A DNA stretch of 64,000 bases from Microbulbifer agarilyticus (GCF_001999945.1 NZ_CP019650.1:3215001-3279000), one strand, 5' to 3'. Positions 1-9,260 are shown, numbered from the stretch's first letter. Made by a program: numbers and translations. Notes: generated by a model not told the origin, from the letters alone.

Positions 1-1469
1 CGCTGGTCGATCACCAGCATGCCCTGGTGGATTTCCGTCGAGTCATCAAAGTAATCGATAAACCGGTTTTCAACTTTCAGGCGGGAGATACCCACGGCAC
101 TGATGATGGCCGCCAGCACGGCAACCCCTAGCACTACCGCCTTGTGGTGCTCCGCAAAGCGGGAAAACACCTGGGTAAACGCGTGTGAATTGTCTCTGCC
201 CAATGCACCGTCCTGCTTTTTCAGCAGCATCAGGCTGGCGGGGATAATCAGGAAGGACAGCACCAGTGCCAAGGTCACACCGATGCTCATCATCCAGCCG
301 AAATCAATCACCGGACGAATACCACTCACCACTAACGAGATAAATGCAACCATGGTGGTCAGGCCCGTATACAGGCACGGTTTGGCCATAAACGCGACGG
401 TGGCGGAGGCCAGCTGGAAGCGATCCCACTCCGGATGCTCGGCAAAATATTCCCGGTAGCGCACCGCCAGATGGATGGTAATCGCCAGCGTGATGATCAA
501 CAGCAGAGCAACAAAGTTGGCGGAAATCACGGTCATCCGCCAGTCGAGCCAGGACAGCAAGCCCAGCATTACCACAGCGGTGGTGACACAGGTAATCAGC
601 GGCAGGATTACCCAGCGCGGCTGGCGGAAAATAAGCAGCAGGGTCACCACGATAAAAATCAGAATACCCGCGCCGAATACCATCAGGTCGCTCTGGATAA
701 ACGCGATCATATCCGAGGTGATCATAGTGAGGCCGCCGAGGAACAACTCCGCCTGATCGTCATAGTGGGTGAGGATTTCCCGCACTTCCTGCACCCGCTC
801 GCGCGCTTGCGCCTCCTGAGCGGTGCGGTGTTTCAGGTAGTCCGTGGTAACCACTTCCAGGCGCTCGGCCTGCTCCAGGTTCAGGCCGTCACTGTTGCGC
901 AATCGACGCAGCGCATCGCGCTCGCGCACGAGGTCCAACCCCTCCTTGTCCAGCTCCAGATTGAGCATCATGGCGGTAGTTTCGCCGTCTGGGCTCAAAA
1001 TCAGCTCTTTATAAATGGGGCTTTCGAGAAACTCCGTGCGCACCATACCGCGATCGACACCAGGACTGGACAGGGTGCGGATACCATCGGCGACTTCGGA
1101 AATAGGTAGCTTCGGGCTGTACAGCAGGGGCACGTTCAGAATGGACTGCACCGTGGTAACGCCCTGCACCATGGCCAGCTCGTCCTGCAGACGCCGCATG
1201 GTTGCGAGGGACTCGTCGCTAAACAGGTCCCCGCCCTTATAGCGATAGGTAACGACCAGAAAGTCACCGGAGTTATAGCGCTCGGAGATCTCGCGGAAGA
1301 AATCCAGCGAGTCGTCGGTCTCCAGGGTCAGGGAGTCCGCAGAGGCATCCAGTTTGAAGCGCGGCAAACCCGCGGCAGCGGCGATGGTGAGCAATGCCAC
1401 CAACGCGAGTACGGTTTTCGGATGCCCGAGAACCAATTTTTCATACCAGGTCTTTAAGCCCAACAGCAT
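1..1469 (-). CDS. RND/MMPL-family exporter, C-terminal part outside window
   Basis: Minus-strand reading frame open from an ATG at 1469 to the window edge, so about 489 N-terminal residues are seen. One membrane segment lies near residues 13-34, then a large periplasmic loop (DSLDFFREISERYNSGDF), then a cluster of membrane segments (for example IFIVVTLLLIFRQPRWVILP) and the start of the second periplasmic domain (ENRFIDYFDDSTEIHQGM). This is the MMPL/RND permease layout of the type often annotated as sterol or lipid exporter (HpnN-like); full members run to roughly 770-800 residues. It is last in a minus-strand run after the SelW-like gene. Substrate is unknown. The start is the second of two close ATGs; the one a few bases upstream is in another frame and stops quickly. 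Confidence 0.85.
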   Translation of the reverse strand, partial: MLLGLKTWYEKLVLGHPKTVLALVALLTIAAAAGLPRFKLDASADSLTLETDDSLDFFREISERYNSGDFLVVTYRYKGGDLFSDESLATMRRLQDELAMVQGVTTVQSILNVPLLYSPKLPISEVADGIRTLSSPGVDRGMVRTEFLESPIYKELILSPDGETTAMMLNLELDKEGLDLVRERDALRRLRNSDGLNLEQAERLEVVTTDYLKHRTAQEAQARERVQEVREILTHYDDQAELFLGGLTMITSDMIAFIQSDLMVFGAGILIFIVVTLLLIFRQPRWVILPLITCVTTAVVMLGLLSWLDWRMTVISANFVALLLIITLAITIHLAVRYREYFAEHPEWDRFQLASATVAFMAKPCLYTGLTTMVAFISLVVSGIRPVIDFGWMMSIGVTLALVLSFLIIPASLMLLKKQDGALGRDNSHAFTQVFSRFAEHHKAVVLGVAVLAAIISAVGISRLKVENRFIDYFDDSTEIHQGMLVIDQ

Positions 1470-1528
1470 AATTCATTCGCTTTTTTAATCGACGACGAGG
1501 GCCATAGATGCTGGCACACTCGCGATAT

Positions 1529-1822
1529 TCAAGGTCGCTTATCGACGTGACCAAGGTCGCGTTCAGGAAAAAGTACATCGCGCACTTTCTGTTTCAATTC
1601 TTTCGCCCCGGGAAAGCCCCCGTCCCGCTTGCGTTCCCAGATCAGCTGCTCACCGACGTGGATCTCGAATACCCCGCCGCTCCCGGGCTGCAGCGCCACC
1701 TGATCCAGATCTTCGGAAAAGGTGTACAGGAGTTCCTGGGCCATCCAGGTTGCCCGCAACATCCAGTTGCACTGCACGCAAAAGTGAATAGTGACCGTCT
1801 TTTGGATACTTCTACTACTCAC
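1529..1822 (-). CDS. SelT/SelW/SelH (Rdx) family redox protein
   Basis: A 97-residue protein starting at GTG. The CxxC motif HFCVQCNW (Cys15, Cys18) directly follows the first beta strand, and the later GGVFEIHVGEQLIWERK and GGFPGAKELKQKVRD segments match the thioredoxin-like Rdx family; in eukaryotic SelW the second Cys-type position is selenocysteine, here both are ordinary Cys codons. Likely a small cytosolic thiol oxidoreductase, partner unknown. It starts 10 bases after the ubiX stop and is probably co-transcribed with mpl and ubiX. The RBS is weak, which fits translational coupling. Confidence 0.85.
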   Translation of the reverse strand: MSSRSIQKTVTIHFCVQCNWMLRATWMAQELLYTFSEDLDQVALQPGSGGVFEIHVGEQLIWERKRDGGFPGAKELKQKVRDVLFPERDLGHVDKRP

Positions 1823-1831
1823 CGGCTCTGC

Positions 1832-2452
1832 TCACTGGCCGCCCCAGGGAGGTAACAAGTCCTGTTCAACCTGCAGCTGGCTCAGAATCCGGGCCACCAC
1901 AAAATCCACCAGTTCTTCCACCGACTGGGGCCTCTGATAAAAACCCGGGCTCGCGGGCAGTATCACCGCACCCATACGGGTCAGCTTGAGCATATTCTCC
2001 AGGTGCACCTCCGAATACGGTGCCTCACGGGGCACAATAATCAGTTGCCGGCGCTCCTTGAGCGCCACATCGGCGGCCCGCTCAATCAAATTGTTCGAAG
2101 CCCCGCAGGCAATCGCCGACAAGGTGCCACCGCTGGCCGGGCAGATAACGAGGCTGGAAGCTGCCCCGGTGCCCGATGCCACCGGCGAAAACCAGTCGCG
2201 TTTGCTGAACAGGGTCAACTGATCTGGCTCCGCATTGTACAGATCGCTCAAAAAACATTCTGTGCGCTCTTCCTCTTCTGGGAGCGAAATATCGGTTTCG
2301 GTATTGATTACGATGCGCGCGGCATCTGAGATCAGTAACCACACGCGTACCCGTGCGGCCAGCAGGCACTGCAGCAGGCGCAAGCCATACTGGGCGCCGG
2401 ACGCACCGGTAATTGCGAGGGTGACAGTTTTGGAGAATGTGGGCTCAGCCAA
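1832..2452 (-). CDS. ubiX: Flavin prenyltransferase UbiX
   Basis: A 206-residue protein of normal family length. UbiX prenylates reduced FMN with dimethylallyl phosphate to make the prenylated-FMN cofactor used by the UbiD decarboxylase in ubiquinone synthesis. Visible signatures are the N-terminal flavin-binding TGASGAQYG, the central SPVASGTGAASSLVICP, the ASNNLIERAADVALKE helix and PREAPYSEVHLENM near the C-terminus. No ATG fits; the frame begins at a TTG at 2452 just after mpl stops (stop codon 2482-2484). The UbiD partner is not in the window. Confidence 0.93.
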   Translation of the reverse strand: MAEPTFSKTVTLAITGASGAQYGLRLLQCLLAARVRVWLLISDAARIVINTETDISLPEEEERTECFLSDLYNAEPDQLTLFSKRDWFSPVASGTGAASSLVICPASGGTLSAIACGASNNLIERAADVALKERRQLIIVPREAPYSEVHLENMLKLTRMGAVILPASPGFYQRPQSVEELVDFVVARILSQLQVEQDLLPPWGGQ

Positions 2453-2481
2453 TGGGGTATCCGTTACGCCCCGTGACGAGG

Positions 2482-3879
2482 CTATCCGCTGGTAGTCTGC
2501 GACCCGTACTTGTGCTCAAGTGCACGCAATAGCCGCTGGTGTACACCGCCAAAGCCACCGTTGCTCATCACGATCACGTGACTGCCGGGGCTGGTCAGTT
2601 CGAGAACGGATTCTACCGCAGCCTCGATGCTGTGGAGAACCTTCGCTGGCACGGTGGAATGGTGGACCACCTCATCCAGGGACCAGTTCATCCCCTCCGG
2701 CTGATACCAGAGCACCAGATCCGCCCCAGCACAGGCGCGGGCCAGTTGGTCGCGGTGGTGCCCCTGACGCATGGTATTTGAGCGCGGTTCGATCAGCGCG
2801 ACCACACGATCCTCGCCGACTTTGGCCCGCAGACCATTGAGGGTGGTTTCAATCGCTGTGGGGTGATGGGCAAAATCGTCGTAAACCCGGATCCCCTGGA
2901 TATCCCCCAGGCACTCCATACGGCGTTTCACCCCGGCAAATTTTGCCAGCGCCTCGGCAGCTACCGCAGGCTCCACTCCCACGTGACGCGCCGCGGCCAA
3001 TACCGCAAGGCCGTTTTTGACACTGTGCATACCGGTTTGATTCCAGTGCACAGTGGCGACGACGTTACCTTCCAGCAGGACATCAAAGCGACTGACATCG
3101 GCAGCAATATTGATGGCACACCAGTCTCCCAGACGGACACCATCCTCACGCTCCACATCGAAGCGTTGCACCTGGCTCCAGCACCCCTGATCAAGCACCT
3201 GGGTGACCGTGTCTTCCTGAGCCGCGACCACCAGACCGCCAGCCGGCACCGTGCGTACCAGGTGGTGGAACTGCTTCTGGATCGCCGCCAGGTCATCAAA
3301 AATGTCTGCGTGGTCAAATTCGAGGTTGTTGATGATCAAGGTGCGCGGGCGGTAGTGAACAAACTTGGAGCGTTTGTCGAAAAACGCCGTGTCGTATTCG
3401 TCGGCCTCCACCACGAAGAATGGGGTGCCGCCGAGTCGTGCGGAGACATCAAAGTTGCTGGGAACGCCCCCTATCAGGAAACCCGGGTCCATACCCGCAT
3501 ATTCCAGCACCCAGGCAAGCATACTCGCGGTGGTGGTCTTGCCGTGTGTCCCGGAAACAGCCAGCACCCAGCGCCCGCCAAGAAAGTGATCGCACAACCA
3601 CTGGGCGCCGGAGGTATAGGGCAATCCTTTTTCCAACACCGCTTCCACCGCCGGGTTACCCCGCGACAGGGCGTTACCAATAATGACCAAATCCGGCGCC
3701 GGCTCCAGCTGAGACGGGTCGTACCCCTCGGTCAGAGTAATGCCTGCACGCTCCAGTTGAGTACTCATGGGGGGGTAAACATTGGCGTCAGAACCGGTGA
3801 CTTTGTGGCCCTCGGCCACCGCCAGCTGGGCCAGGCTGCCCATGAAAGTCCCACAGATGCCTAAGATATGAATATGCAT
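2482..3879 (-). CDS. mpl: UDP-N-acetylmuramate:tripeptide ligase (murein recycling)
   Basis: A 465-residue Mur-ligase-family enzyme. Mpl joins recovered L-Ala-D-Glu-mesoDAP tripeptide to UDP-MurNAc in the cytosol, using ATP. The N-terminal Rossmann segment begins MHIHILGICGTFMGSLA, the P-loop SGTHGKTTT lies at residues 109-117, the central domain has NNLEFDHADIFDDL, and YDDFAHHPTAIETTL marks the C-terminal domain. It differs from MurC by its length and by the N-terminal HIHILGICGTFMG form typical of Mpl. It heads the minus-strand run mpl-ubiX-selW-exporter and is divergent from pfp. Confidence 0.94.
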   Translation of the reverse strand: MHIHILGICGTFMGSLAQLAVAEGHKVTGSDANVYPPMSTQLERAGITLTEGYDPSQLEPAPDLVIIGNALSRGNPAVEAVLEKGLPYTSGAQWLCDHFLGGRWVLAVSGTHGKTTTASMLAWVLEYAGMDPGFLIGGVPSNFDVSARLGGTPFFVVEADEYDTAFFDKRSKFVHYRPRTLIINNLEFDHADIFDDLAAIQKQFHHLVRTVPAGGLVVAAQEDTVTQVLDQGCWSQVQRFDVEREDGVRLGDWCAINIAADVSRFDVLLEGNVVATVHWNQTGMHSVKNGLAVLAAARHVGVEPAVAAEALAKFAGVKRRMECLGDIQGIRVYDDFAHHPTAIETTLNGLRAKVGEDRVVALIEPRSNTMRQGHHRDQLARACAGADLVLWYQPEGMNWSLDEVVHHSTVPAKVLHSIEAAVESVLELTSPGSHVIVMSNGGFGGVHQRLLRALEHKYGSQTTSG

Positions 3880-4220
3880 GCCAGTAGAAATGCTCTCTCA
3901 AAATACGGATTGCCGTGAGACCTTAGGTTCACGCAATCATTTTCGCCATACAGGCATAGTAGTGACCGGCAGCCCTAGTCGGCGCGGTTTTTGCTTGCTT
4001 GGTATTCAGCGGCATTGCGCGCTGCGACACAGCCGTATTCGGCAATCGGCCAAGCTTATCATGGCCTTTTACCGCAGTATGTGCCGAATGCCCGCAATAC
4101 CATGCAATTACTATATGAATACATTAGACTTCGCGCCGCGCGAGGCTGCCAATAGAAGTCGCCCGCCGACAACACGCCAAGACGTGTACTTTGACGAGAA
4201 ACTGCAGCCATAGGATAGTC
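3880..4220. other. Divergent intergenic region between mpl and pfp
   Basis: About 340 bases separating two divergent genes, so it must hold both promoters. AT-rich patches occur around 4095-4130, but no -35/-10 pair stands out clearly and no ORF or RNA gene is supported. Confidence 0.4.
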
Positions 4221-5492
4221 ATGTCCAAGAAGAACGCTTTTTACGCGCAATCTGGCGGCGTAACCGCCGTTATTAACGCCTCCGCCTGCGGGGTTATCGA
4301 AACCGCCCGCCAGCACAGCGACAAGATCGGCAAGGTCTATGCCGGCCTGAACGGCATCGTCGGTGCTCTGAGAGAAGAGTTAATCGACGTCAGCCAAGAG
4401 TCCACCGAGACCATCGCCGCCCTGCGCCACACGCCTTCCGGCGCTTTTGGCTCCTGCCGCTACAAGCTGAAAAGCCTCGAGCAAAACCGCGCCGAGTACG
4501 AGCGGTTGATCGAAGTGTTCAAAGCCCACGACATCGGCTATTTCTTCTATAACGGCGGTGGCGATTCCGCCGATACCTGCCTCAAGATTTCCCAGCTGTC
4601 GGAGAAGATGGGGTATCCGATTCAGGCAATCCACATTCCGAAAACCGTGGACAACGACCTGCCGTTTACCGACAACTGCCCCGGATTTGGCTCCGTAGCC
4701 AAGTATGTTGCGGTGTCTACAAAAGAAGCCGCGCTGGACGTCGCCTCCATGTGCGCGACCTCCACCAAGGTATTTATCCTCGAAGTGATGGGTCGCCATG
4801 CCGGCTGGATTGCCGCCGCCGGTGCCCTGGCCCAGGAACAGGAAGGCGATGCACCGCACATCATCCTGCTGCCTGAAGTGGCTTTCGACAAAGAAAAATT
4901 TCTCGCCAAGGTGCAGCAGACCGTTGCCGACAACGGATACTGTGTGATCGTTGCTTCCGAGGGCGCCCAGTACGAAGATGGCACCTTCCTCGCGGATGCC
5001 GGCAGTGTTGATGCCTTTGGTCACAAACAGCTGGGTGGCGTCGCGCCGACACTGGCCAAAATGGTCAAAAACGAGCTGGGCCTGAAGTACCACTGGGCAC
5101 TGGCAGACTACCTGCAGCGCGCTGCACGACACATTGCCTCTGCCACCGACGTCGAGCAGGCCTACGCCGTGGGCAAAGCCGCTGTTGAAGCGGCTATCGC
5201 CGGCAAAAATGCCATTATGCCGACCATTGAGCGCAATGGCAGCTCGGCGGCCGACTACAGTTGGAGCATTGGCGAAGCACCGCTGTCGGAAGTGGCCAAT
5301 GTCGAGAAGTTCATGCCCGAGGAATTCATTACCGCAGATGGCTTCGGTATTACCCAGGCAGGCAGAAATTATTTGGAACCGCTGATTCAGGGCGAGGACT
5401 ACCCACCGTATAAGAACGGCATCCCCCAGTATGCGCGCCTGAAAAAAGTGCTGGTGGGCAAGAAACTGGAGAAAGGCTTCGACGTCTTATAA
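4221..5492 (+). CDS. pfp: 6-phosphofructokinase, probably pyrophosphate-dependent
   Basis: The ATG at 4221 begins MSKKNAFYAQSGGVTAVINA, a normal PFK N-terminus, giving 423 residues; an earlier in-frame start at 4191 lacks homology. The phosphoryl-donor site reads NGGGDSADT (residues 111-119) and PKTVDNDL (140-147). In ATP-PFKs these positions are GGDGS and PGTIDND; an Asp in place of the second-motif Gly (here D115) together with Lys (K141) is the known signature of PPi-using enzymes. MGRHAGW, the fructose-6-phosphate loop, is present. The enzyme would make fructose-1,6-bisphosphate reversibly from PPi. A strong terminator follows. PPi versus ATP use is inferred from two residues. Confidence 0.9.
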   Translation: MSKKNAFYAQSGGVTAVINASACGVIETARQHSDKIGKVYAGLNGIVGALREELIDVSQESTETIAALRHTPSGAFGSCRYKLKSLEQNRAEYERLIEVFKAHDIGYFFYNGGGDSADTCLKISQLSEKMGYPIQAIHIPKTVDNDLPFTDNCPGFGSVAKYVAVSTKEAALDVASMCATSTKVFILEVMGRHAGWIAAAGALAQEQEGDAPHIILLPEVAFDKEKFLAKVQQTVADNGYCVIVASEGAQYEDGTFLADAGSVDAFGHKQLGGVAPTLAKMVKNELGLKYHWALADYLQRAARHIASATDVEQAYAVGKAAVEAAIAGKNAIMPTIERNGSSAADYSWSIGEAPLSEVANVEKFMPEEFITADGFGITQAGRNYLEPLIQGEDYPPYKNGIPQYARLKKVLVGKKLEKGFDVL

Positions 5493-5528
5493 AAGGTTAG
5501 TCACGGTTAGCAATAGCCAAGCCAAAAT

Positions 5529-5554
5529 AAAAAAGCCCCCGCGGGGGCTTTTTT
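5529..5554. terminator. Bidirectional Rho-independent terminator
   Basis: A GC-rich perfect inverted repeat (GCCCCCGCGGGGGC) flanked by six A on the left and six T on the right. It lies between the convergent pfp and GS-like genes and can serve both strands. Confidence 0.9.
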
Positions 5555-5588
5555 ATTGTCCCTTGGACACGCAACCAACACGTATCCG

Positions 5589-6977
5589 CTATACATTCAG
5601 CAATAGATGCTGGCGCTCCCAAGGCGAAATTTCCCGGTGGAACAAACGCATCTCGTATGACTTCACGGCCGCATACAGCTGGCAAAAATCTTCGCCGAGC
5701 GCCTGGCGCACCTCATCTGCACCCTCAAAAATACGCAGTGCTTCATCGAAAGTACCGGGAATGTAAAAGCTCTCTTCCAATTCCTCATCCAGTTCTGAGG
5801 CCGCCGGAGCACTGGGTTCCACGCCGTTAACCATTCCCAGATATCCGCAAACCAGACTCGACGCGATCGCCAGATAAGGGTTGGCGTCCACACCCACCAC
5901 ACGGTTTTCCAATCGACGATCCTGCGCTGCGGAATTGGGTACCCGCAGCCCCGTGGCACGGTTGTCATAGCCCCAACCGATATTGGTGGGCGCACTGGAA
6001 TTATCGGCCAACTCGAAGCGGCGGTATGAGTTCACGTTGGGAGCAATAAACGGCATGATCTCGCGCAGGTGCTTCTGCGTCCCACCAATAAAGTATCGAA
6101 ACAGGTCCGAAGCACCGCCATCCTCATTCGAAAAAATGTTTTTTCCGCTTTTGGTTTCGACCACACTCTGGTGAATGTGCATGGCACTGCCAGGCTGATC
6201 GCGCATGGGTTTCGCCATAAACGTGGCAAACATGCCGTTTTTCAGTGCAGCTTCGCGAATGATTCGTTTGAAGTAAAACACCTGATCCGCAAGCCAAACC
6301 GGGTCCCCGTGAGGCAGGTTGAACTCCACCTGACCAGCGCCATCCTCCTGAATCACGGAATCAATATGCAGCCCTGCGGACTCGGCAAATTCGTAAATGG
6401 TGTCAATCACCGGGCCGTATTCATCGATTGCCGTCATAGAGTAAGACTGTAACGACGTGCCCGTGCGGCCGGTGCGCCCTACCGGTGGCTGGATCGGCTC
6501 GTTAGGGTCAACATTCGGCCTGGTTAGATAAAACTCGAGCTCCGGGGCCACAATCGGCCGCCACCCCTGCTCGGCATAGCAGTCGAGCACCCGTTTGAGC
6601 ACATTGCGCGGCGCACAGGGTATGGGCTGCCCATCCGCATCGTGTAAGTCATGGATAATCTGTAAGGCCGGCTGCCGGGCCCAGGGGACCGCCATCGCGG
6701 TGGTCAAGTCTGGCACCAACGTCATATCACTTTCCGCCCACTGATCCTCGATATCCATCTCCACATCTTTTCCCGTGATGGTCTGGTAGAAAATGGAAAT
6801 GGGTAGGAAGGTCTGAGTATCTGGAGAGTACTTGCTCAGTGGCATTGCCTTACCGCGGGACATACCATGGAGGTCGGGGACAATACACTCCACCTCATCC
6901 AGGCGACGACCGTTTAAATATGCATGGAAGGCTTTAGGCAAACTGTCCAGCCAGGAACAGGAATCGGGCTGACTCAT
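5589..6977 (-). CDS. Glutamine synthetase-family gamma-glutamylamine ligase (PuuA/PauA type)
   Basis: A 462-residue protein from the ATG at 6977, which has a GGAG site six bases upstream; a longer start at 7004 is less likely. GS fold motifs are present: QEDGAGQVEFNL (metal-binding Glu), MHIHQSVV, NSSAPTNIGWGYDNRATGLRVP (ATP/ammonia region) and RRLENRVVGVDANPY. The absence of the GlnA adenylylation-site context and the similarity to PuuA/PauA forms suggest it ligates glutamate to an amine such as a polyamine rather than ammonia. It stands alone between pfp and an esterase. A second, different GS-like gene lies at 13340-14818. Confidence 0.88.
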   Translation of the reverse strand: MSQPDSCSWLDSLPKAFHAYLNGRRLDEVECIVPDLHGMSRGKAMPLSKYSPDTQTFLPISIFYQTITGKDVEMDIEDQWAESDMTLVPDLTTAMAVPWARQPALQIIHDLHDADGQPIPCAPRNVLKRVLDCYAEQGWRPIVAPELEFYLTRPNVDPNEPIQPPVGRTGRTGTSLQSYSMTAIDEYGPVIDTIYEFAESAGLHIDSVIQEDGAGQVEFNLPHGDPVWLADQVFYFKRIIREAALKNGMFATFMAKPMRDQPGSAMHIHQSVVETKSGKNIFSNEDGGASDLFRYFIGGTQKHLREIMPFIAPNVNSYRRFELADNSSAPTNIGWGYDNRATGLRVPNSAAQDRRLENRVVGVDANPYLAIASSLVCGYLGMVNGVEPSAPAASELDEELEESFYIPGTFDEALRIFEGADEVRQALGEDFCQLYAAVKSYEMRLFHREISPWERQHLLLNV

Positions 6978-7165
6978 GAAAACTCCGCTATTAGGTAACG
7001 CCACGGCAGTGTAGCGGATAGCGAGTCACAGGGCGCGGCTCGTTGAACGCCAGTTTCGTGTAAATTTGACGTGATCCGGAACTCAACCCCCTGTGCAGGG
7101 GGATTCAGAAGGGAAGAGCTGTGCGATAGCATTTCAATCCATCTGCAGATGCTCAGGATAAAACC

Positions 7166-8068
7166 ATGCTCTCAAGAATCTTCGCGTTACTCAGCCTCGT
7201 TATGCTTACCCCCTTTGTGCAGGCAATGGCGGTATCCGCAGGTAGTCTGATCACACTACCCGATTTCCCTTCGCAAAATATTGAACCGCGCCCGGTGCAC
7301 GTGTGGTTGCCCGATGGGTATCCCAGTGGTGGCCCTTATGAAGTCTTGTATATGCATGACGGACAAATGCTGTTCGACGACAAAACGAGCTGGAATAAGC
7401 AAGAATGGGGGGTAGACGAAGTAGCCTCCAAACTGATGGCTGCAGAACAAGTTCGTCCATTTATCGTTGTTGGTATCGAGAACATTACCGCAAAGCGCCA
7501 TGCGGAATATTTTCCACAGAAGGCATGGGGTTTGATGCCTGCAGAAGCCCGGGCACAAAAGCACCCACTGAACAACACCGAGCTACTGGCCGACAACTAC
7601 TTGAAATTCATTGTTGAAGAGCTCAAACCCTATATCGACGAAAACTACTCCGTCATGGGCAAGCGGTCGAGCACGCACATTGCCGGCTCCAGCATGGGAG
7701 GCTTGATTTCCCTGTATGCGCTGATGGAGTATCCGGAGGTCTTTGCCTCTGCTGCGGCCGTCTCGACCCACTGGCCCGGGATCAACCCCGGTGACCCCCT
7801 CCCCGTCGCCGAGAGTATTCGTGACTACCTGCGCGTGAATCTACCAAAGCCCGGCTCTCATCGGATCTATTTTGATCATGGTACCGAGACCCTGGATGCT
7901 CACTACCCGGAACACCAGAAGAAAGTTGATGCGATCATGCGGGAAAAAGGCTACTCGGATGCACGTTGGACAACCCGAGTGTTTACTGGCCACGCCCATG
8001 ACGAGAGATCCTGGCAATCCCGCCTGACGATCCCGCTACTGTTTTTGTTTGCGACGGATGCGCCTTAA
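7166..8068 (+). CDS. Secreted alpha/beta-hydrolase (esterase D / Fes-like)
   Basis: A 300-residue protein with an N-terminal signal peptide (residues 1-20, hydrophobic core FALLSLVMLTPFVQA). The nucleophile elbow is GSSMGG with Ser176, the conserved VLYMHDGQMLFDD segment follows the first strands, and GHAHDERSW near the C-terminus supplies the probable catalytic His. This matches the putative esterase family that includes enterochelin-esterase-like enzymes. Likely periplasmic or exported; substrate unknown. AGGA lies eight bases before the ATG. No transport or siderophore genes adjoin it, so an iron role is not supported here. Confidence 0.85.
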   Translation: MLSRIFALLSLVMLTPFVQAMAVSAGSLITLPDFPSQNIEPRPVHVWLPDGYPSGGPYEVLYMHDGQMLFDDKTSWNKQEWGVDEVASKLMAAEQVRPFIVVGIENITAKRHAEYFPQKAWGLMPAEARAQKHPLNNTELLADNYLKFIVEELKPYIDENYSVMGKRSSTHIAGSSMGGLISLYALMEYPEVFASAAAVSTHWPGINPGDPLPVAESIRDYLRVNLPKPGSHRIYFDHGTETLDAHYPEHQKKVDAIMREKGYSDARWTTRVFTGHAHDERSWQSRLTIPLLFLFATDAP

Positions 8069-8154
8069 TCTTGCACCCCGGACCTCGGCCACGGCCTTCT
8101 CCGCAGCTGCAAATGGAAGACAGACCTGAGCCCAACCCTAACTGAAAATACACT

Positions 8155-8203
8155 CCGGCATAAACCATGGCATCCGAGAAAAGGAACGAGTGGTTTATGC
8201 CGG
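8155..8203. repeat. 13-bp perfect inverted repeat around the end of the C58-like gene
   Basis: Arms CCGGCATAAACCA (8155-8167) and TGGTTTATGCCGG (8191-8203) with a 23-base spacer. The right arm contains the stop codon of the minus-strand gene. A modest T-rich tail (TGTATTTT) follows on the minus strand, so it may act as a terminator, but the long loop makes that uncertain. Confidence 0.6.
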
Positions 8204-8827
8204 TCTGCATACCCAAAAGCCGGCTTTTTCGGTTGGCTGCAACTTCTTGCGCTGGCGACGTTTGGCGATATACGCCTTAAGATCCGCAAAAAAATCAGCC
8301 TTGTCGGTGTAGGCAAGTAGCCCCGTATTTGGCTCATTGATATACAGGGTGCTGTTTGCACCCCACTTGCCGCCAATGGCGATATCGTGATGCCAGACAG
8401 AAATGTATGCGGCCCACCGACCATCTGGAATTTGCTTCTCGGTAAACTCCACCAATTCAAGTTTTTCTGCCACCTTGATATTGGTTTCAATATGTAGCGC
8501 GGACATTTTCTCCACATGGGTATCAATATGACTGCCAAAGTCTTTGATCATTGTTGCCTGAAAACGCAGAAAGTTGGTGTAGTACGCTTCATACACGCTG
8601 CCATCACTGGCTTCGAGTGTTCCGTTTAGAAATGCTATCACCCACGCGGAGGAAACCCCTTTGCAGATACCGTGCCCCTTCGGGCGCTTCTTATCCACAC
8701 CCTGACGATCCAGTGTGTCATCGCCAGCCCACCAGTCACCGGGCTTTGGGGCATGATTGCCGCCGTGAACATTCTTGTTCAGCAGTTTCCCCGACATGGT
8801 AGATGATGCATGTACAAAATTTGGCAT
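8195..8827 (-). CDS. Putative papain-fold cysteine protease of the YopT/AvrPphB (C58) type
   Basis: A 210-residue protein; ATG at 8827 has a good AAGGGAG site. I do not recognise a named ortholog. The pattern resembles peptidase family C58: GICKGVSSAW (candidate nucleophile Cys55, with the trailing Ser and Trp62), then SVWHHDIAIGG (candidate His146 or His147), then YINEPNTG (residues 162-169), where C58 enzymes usually have a DPN-type acid; here Glu165 or Asn164 would take that place. No signal peptide or membrane segment is seen, as for injected effectors, but no secretion genes or chaperone adjoin it. The lysine/arginine-rich tail (KRRQRKK) is notable. An unrelated domain with the same motif order cannot be excluded. 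Confidence 0.5.
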   Translation of the reverse strand: MPNFVHASSTMSGKLLNKNVHGGNHAPKPGDWWAGDDTLDRQGVDKKRPKGHGICKGVSSAWVIAFLNGTLEASDGSVYEAYYTNFLRFQATMIKDFGSHIDTHVEKMSALHIETNIKVAEKLELVEFTEKQIPDGRWAAYISVWHHDIAIGGKWGANSTLYINEPNTGLLAYTDKADFFADLKAYIAKRRQRKKLQPTEKAGFWVCRPA

Positions 8828-9260
8828 CCGAAACTCCCTTTTGCTCCGCTGTAAAAATAGCTGACAATCCTGCATTGCCGGCCGCACGCAATTCACTTCG
8901 ACAACTAGTGGGAAATTTACTGTGAAGGGAATTTTGTCCGCAATCGAAATAAAACCGACTCTGGCACCAATATCGGAAAATATTCAGAGGAAGCTTGCAT
9001 GAAGAGACACCCAGCCCCGGGACAAGGATTTCGCGCCACAACAGAGAATATAGTGGTACGGCGAATCAGGAATCTAACAACCACTAATACATGATCAGAG
9101 CATACCTACAGCACTGAAAGGGATGGGGGAACACATCGGGCAGCCGCCCGACATGCGAACGCCCTATTTTGTCGGCATGCGTACTAAAACACGAGAAGTC
9201 TGCCAGATCGCATCGAAATCGTCCTCATGCCTTCATGAACATGCGCAGCCTGATACACAG
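8828..9260. other. Non-coding stretch upstream of the C58-like gene
   Basis: About 430 bases with no convincing gene. A 77-codon ORF here (9123-9356, plus strand) has no RBS, no recognisable motif and overlaps the acyltransferase 3' end. Probably the promoter region of the minus-strand C58-like gene. Confidence 0.4.

Noticed and set aside
2863..3864. 333-codon plus-strand ORF
   Set aside because: Antisense of mpl, which has complete Mur-ligase motifs.
3981..3996. CGGCGC-N5-TTGCT as a sigma-54 promoter before pfp
   Set aside because: Two mismatches in the -24 box and over 200 bases from the gene.
5589..6977. Calling this gene glnA
   Set aside because: Its motifs are those of amine-ligating GS homologs, and it lacks glnA neighbours such as ntrBC.
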